This document shows, piece after piece, positions 5,803-6,161 of a DNA stretch of 6,161 bases; the first letter of the stretch is position 1; each line of letters opens with the position of its first letter. The notes beneath the pieces are model-generated. The model made no database searches. It saw only the letters and a list, made by a program, of their open reading frames with translations, and had not been told where the DNA came from. The stretch spans positions 1 through 6,161 of the forward strand of contig SXYT01000077.1 in assembly GCA_005788205.1 (NCBI GenBank), written 5' to 3'. Source of the stretch: Actinomycetota bacterium. GTDB taxonomy: Bacteria; Actinomycetota; Acidimicrobiia; Acidimicrobiales; Ilumatobacteraceae. The position numbers were made by a program, and so were the translations under genes.

Positions 5803-6134
5803 CCGCGCGGCGTCTTCGCCCTCTCCACGTAGGCCATCTTGAGGGTCGCAAGGGCAGTCGCGAGAGTCTCGTGGCTCTCCCCGAGACGGCTGCCCAGACC
5901 GTCGACGAGGCACGAGACTGCATCGATGGCCAGTGCCGCGTCCGCGAGGCGCGGGGGCTCTGCGGTCAGATGGATGGCCGCGAGTTCATAGAGGCCCATC
6001 GCGTGGTTCGACACGACGATCTCGGCGGGCACCCCCGCGAGGCGTTCCCGGGTCTCGGCAAGTGCCTGCTCCAGTGCACCAGGGTCGAGGTCCCCCGGGC
6101 CGAATTCGTCGTCCATCGTGTGGTCCTGTGCCAT
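5799..6134 (-). CDS. DUF1844 domain-containing protein
   Basis: The 111-residue protein has an acidic, flexible N-terminus (about 1-20). A helical segment follows, then the DUF1844 core: PAEIVVSNHAMGLYELAAIHL (36-56), AEPPRLADAALAIDAV and LGSRLGESHETLATALATLKMAYVE. No transmembrane segment, signal peptide or catalytic motif is visible, so it is probably a small soluble cytoplasmic helical protein. The family's function is unknown. The ATG at 6134 is preferred because a TAGGGT box ends 8 nt before it; the internal ATG at codon 7 is an alternative. Its 3' end faces the cold-shock-like gene across 10 bp. What lies upstream is outside the window. Confidence 0.88.
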   Translation of the reverse strand: MAQDHTMDDEFGPGDLDPGALEQALAETRERLAGVPAEIVVSNHAMGLYELAAIHLTAEPPRLADAALAIDAVSCLVDGLGSRLGESHETLATALATLKMAYVERAKTPRG

Positions 6135-6142
6135 CGGGCGGT

Positions 6143-6148
6143 ACCCTA
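6143..6148 (-). promoter_or_regulatory. -10 box TAGGGT of the DUF1844 gene
   Basis: On the minus strand, TAGGGT is followed by 8 nt and the ATG at 6134. It is the same hexamer as at the methyltransferase gene. The spacing allows a leaderless mRNA or one with one or two leader bases. Only 13 bp upstream are in the window, so a -35 element cannot be judged. Confidence 0.55.
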
Positions 6149-6161
6149 GTCGCCTGTCATA

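Noticed and set aside
1..6161. Search for mobile elements, CRISPR repeats, tRNA or rRNA genes, riboswitches, defence or toxin-antitoxin systems
   Set aside because: No repeats, terminal inverted repeats, transposase motifs or RNA-like folds were seen; the window is filled by ordinary housekeeping genes.

Overview
This is a dense, high-GC bacterial window with almost no non-coding DNA. It carries housekeeping genes in an arrangement typical of Actinomycetota. The organism is probably an actinobacterium, possibly of the Acidimicrobiia type. The reasons are the strong G/C bias at third codon positions, a PriA-type primosomal protein that has lost its helicase motifs (an actinobacterial trait), a DUF1844 protein, and gene starts that lack Shine-Dalgarno sequences and sit directly behind a TAG-N-N-T -10 box. 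The phylum is inferred with fair confidence; the class is a guess.

Layout from left to right: (1) the 3' end of metK (S-adenosylmethionine synthetase), overlapping by four bases the apparent start of priA, which seems to use a CTG codon. (2) A methyltransferase gene of the RsmC/MTS type on the minus strand, whose 3' end overlaps the 3' end of priA by 20 bp. (3) A tiny divergent promoter region, then the plus-strand pair def-fmt (peptide deformylase and Met-tRNA formyltransferase). (4) A MogA/MoaB-type molybdopterin gene whose own -10 box begins with the fmt stop codon. (5) hisG (long-form ATP phosphoribosyltransferase), again with its own -10 box, followed closely by a small divergent cold-shock-domain gene. 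(6) A DUF1844 gene on the minus strand that converges on the cold-shock-like gene and starts near the right edge.

Functionally, def and fmt are the two halves of the N-formylmethionine cycle: formylation of the initiator tRNA and removal of the formyl group from new proteins. MetK supplies the methyl donor that the rRNA-methyltransferase-like protein would use. PriA belongs to replication restart. The MogA-like protein and HisG are single biosynthetic genes.

I see no mobile element, CRISPR array, RNA gene or novel defence-type system. The most interesting signals are in gene expression. All five visible transcription units have a TAGNNT hexamer 6-8 nt before the start codon, as expected for leaderless mRNAs, and this sets the choice of start for two genes. 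The genes without such a box (priA, fmt and the cold-shock-like gene) sit tightly behind an upstream gene and look translationally coupled. No gene-free stretch longer than 300 bases exists; the largest intergenic gaps are about 20-30 bp.
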